The translations under genes and the position numbers were made by a program. Below the pieces are notes generated by a model. The model made no database searches, was not told where the DNA came from, and worked only from the letters and a program-made list of their open reading frames with translations. A stretch of DNA of 64,000 nt, taken from positions 62,001-126,000 of the forward strand of contig NZ_QXCP01000001.1 in NCBI RefSeq assembly GCF_003711805.1, read 5' to 3'. This DNA is from Brachybacterium sp. EE-P12. Its GTDB lineage: Bacteria; Actinomycetota; Actinomycetes; Actinomycetales; Dermabacteraceae. This document shows, in pieces, positions 62,635 through 64,000 of this stretch (the stretch's first letter is position 1; the number at the start of each line of letters is the position of its first letter).

Positions 62635-63411
62635 ATGTACGACCAGAACCCGCGCTTCGACCACCTGATCCACTGGGTCGAGGACCTCGACGCCGCGATG
62701 GTCGCGTACGACGCGCTCGGCCTTCCCGCCCGCGCGGCCCTGACCATGCCCGGCTTCCGCAATGCCGCTTGGGGCGTGGATGATGCGCGCTACGTGGAGC
62801 TGGCCGCGGTGGAGGACTGGCGGGCGGTCGCGGACTCGAAGTACGCCGAGGGGCTCGCGCTGCTGCGCCCCGCGGTCGAGGCCCTGGACGGGGAGGGACC
62901 GCTGACCTTCGCCGTGGACGTGCACGACGCCCGGGAGGTCGCGGCCCGGCTGCGATCGGCCGGACGGCAGGTGCGCGAGGTCGAGGTGCGCTTCGAGGAG
63001 AAGGACGCCGGTTTCGTCGAGGTGCTCCTCGAGGACGCGCCGCCGTCCTTCCCCTTCTTCATCAGCTATGACCCACCGCGGGACGTCATCGCGCAGATGC
63101 GGGCGGAGCGCCGCGAGGCAGCACGGGCGGAGGCCGGAGACACAGGCGGAGCCCCGGCTGCTGGCTCCGAGGAGATGGGCCCCGACCTCGCCGCCCTGCT
63201 GGTGCGCAGCCATGACCCCGAGGGCGGGGCGAGGATCCTCGGCGAGCTGCTCTCGCTGCCCGTGCTCGGCAGCACGGTCGAGCTGCCGGGTGCGGAGGTG
63301 CGCTTCGAGGCCGGAGGCCCGGCAGGGCTGTTCGGGATCGCGGTGCGCGGCGCGGGCCTCGGCGCGGAGCCGCGCGAGGTGGCGGGCCTGCAGGTGGTCC
63401 CCGAGGAGTGA
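62635..63411 (+). CDS. Glyoxalase-like (VOC) domain protein, probably iron-regulated
   Basis: The 258-residue protein starts MYDQNPRFDHLIHWVEDLDA, a VOC-type first strand with its His, followed by YDALGLPARAALTMPGFRNAAW, RYVELAAVEDW and LTFAVDVHDAREVAARLRSAG, as in glyoxalase-like domain proteins. A second, weaker half (residues 170-258) lacks clear metal ligands. The reaction is unknown. GAGGAGGAGACC precedes the ATG; the in-frame extension to 62560 would cross the iron box. Confidence 0.75.
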   Translation: MYDQNPRFDHLIHWVEDLDAAMVAYDALGLPARAALTMPGFRNAAWGVDDARYVELAAVEDWRAVADSKYAEGLALLRPAVEALDGEGPLTFAVDVHDAREVAARLRSAGRQVREVEVRFEEKDAGFVEVLLEDAPPSFPFFISYDPPRDVIAQMRAERREAARAEAGDTGGAPAAGSEEMGPDLAALLVRSHDPEGGARILGELLSLPVLGSTVELPGAEVRFEAGGPAGLFGIAVRGAGLGAEPREVAGLQVVPEE

Positions 63412-63426
63412 GCCGGTGATCCCGAC

Positions 63427-64000
63427 TCACTCGTCGGCCGAGGGCGCGTGCCGCTCGAGGAACTCGAGCATCGCCACCCGGTCCACCCCGGTGAAGGTGC
63501 CGGTCGGCATCGCCGCCAGCAGCGAGGCGTGCAGGCGCGCGACCGGCCACACGGAGCCCTGCCACCGCTCCACCAGCTCCGGCGCGGGCTCGCGGCAGCA
63601 GTCGGGGTCCGGGCAGCTCGAGGCGTGGCGCACGTTCGTCTCCCGCCCCCGGAACCAGCGCGTGTGGGCGAAGTCCGTGCCCACCGAGATCGAGAACTCG
63701 CCGCCGGAGCCGGACTCGATGCGGGAGGTGCACCAGTAGGTGCCGCCCGGCTTGTCCGTGTACTGGCTGTACTGCCGCATCCGGTCCTCGGCCCGGAACA
63801 CGCGCCGCGCGCTCCACCACCGGCACACCAGCTGACCCTCGACCGCGCCGAGCGCATCGGTGGGGAAGCGGACGTGGTCGTTCTGGTACGCCTTCACGAT
63901 CGTGCCCGAGGAATGCACCTTCAGGAAGTGCACGGGGATGTCGAGGTGATGGGTGGCGAGGTTCGTGAAGCGGTGCGCAGCCAGCTCGTAGGTCACCGCG
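63427..64000 (-). CDS. Cys/His-containing protein of unknown function, possibly cut at its 5' end
   Basis: At least 189 residues are encoded, ending at 63427; a GTG at 63996 could be the start, but the frame remains open to the window edge. It contains RWWSARRVFRAEDRMRQYSQ, GTYWCTSRIESGSGGEFS, and a Cys cluster CPDPDCC near residue 128 that could bind a metal, and it ends in a helical domain (AMPTGTFTGVDRVAMLEFLE). I do not recognise the family. It is convergent with the VOC gene, 15 bases apart. Confidence 0.6.
   Translation of the reverse strand, partial: AVTYELAAHRFTNLATHHLDIPVHFLKVHSSGTIVKAYQNDHVRFPTDALGAVEGQLVCRWWSARRVFRAEDRMRQYSQYTDKPGGTYWCTSRIESGSGGEFSISVGTDFAHTRWFRGRETNVRHASSCPDPDCCREPAPELVERWQGSVWPVARLHASLLAAMPTGTFTGVDRVAMLEFLERHAPSADE

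Overview
The window is chromosomal DNA of a very high-GC actinobacterium. Codon use, actinobacteria-only families (DUF6049, DUF3566, DLW-39, DUF721 beside recF, DUF222/HNH) and the gene order trxB ... parB-parA-rsmG-jag-yidC-yidD-rnpA-rpmH | dnaA-dnaN-recF-DUF721 ... gyrB-gyrA place it at the replication-origin region. I infer a member of Micrococcales, most likely Brachybacterium or another Dermabacteraceae. That assignment is a judgement from protein sequence and synteny, not from a search.

Layout. 1-16.4 kb holds mixed metabolic and housekeeping genes: the end of a formaldehyde dehydrogenase gene, a large secreted phosphodiester glycosidase/phosphatase, a LOG-type enzyme, a DUF222-HNH protein, a NYN nuclease, tRNA-Leu, an amino-acid permease, the rpsF-ssb-rpsR-rplI operon, and a siderophore-type iron ABC transporter behind a DtxR/IdeR-like box. 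16.5-29.9 kb holds the cell-wall and redox cluster: a class A PBP, the CCA-adding enzyme, DUF6049, murJ, a separate membrane pseudokinase, trxB, and a thioredoxin-fold protein without active-site cysteines. 29.9-32.8 kb is about 2.9 kb with no credible gene. It carries at least 13 parS-like sites spaced roughly every 140 bp, with DnaA boxes at both ends. 32.8-39.3 kb is the leftward parB-to-rpmH block. 39.7-45.0 kb is the rightward dnaA block. 45.1-48.9 kb is a complete FMN-riboswitch-controlled riboflavin operon lying between the DUF721 gene and gyrB. 49.3-54.9 kb is gyrB-gyrA-DUF3566. 55.3-64 kb holds accessory genes, including a fasciclin/sulfite-oxidase deletion chimera, tRNA-Ile and tRNA-Ala, transporters and an iron-box-controlled VOC protein.

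How the parts work together. DnaA, DnaN, RecF and gyrase supply replication initiation, clamp and topology functions. ParA, ParB and the adjacent parS array supply origin segregation. RpmH, RnpA, YidD, YidC and Jag supply ribosome/RNase P and membrane-insertion functions. The PBP, DUF6049, MurJ and pseudokinase genes belong to envelope growth. The rib operon supplies flavin, probably regulated by FMN through occlusion of the ribD ribosome-binding site.

The most unusual element is the segregation locus. A very long ParB (692 residues, with a roughly 400-residue disordered linker whose first part is histone-H1-like) is encoded next to a dense, gene-free centromere-like block of degenerate parS sites bracketed by DnaA boxes.
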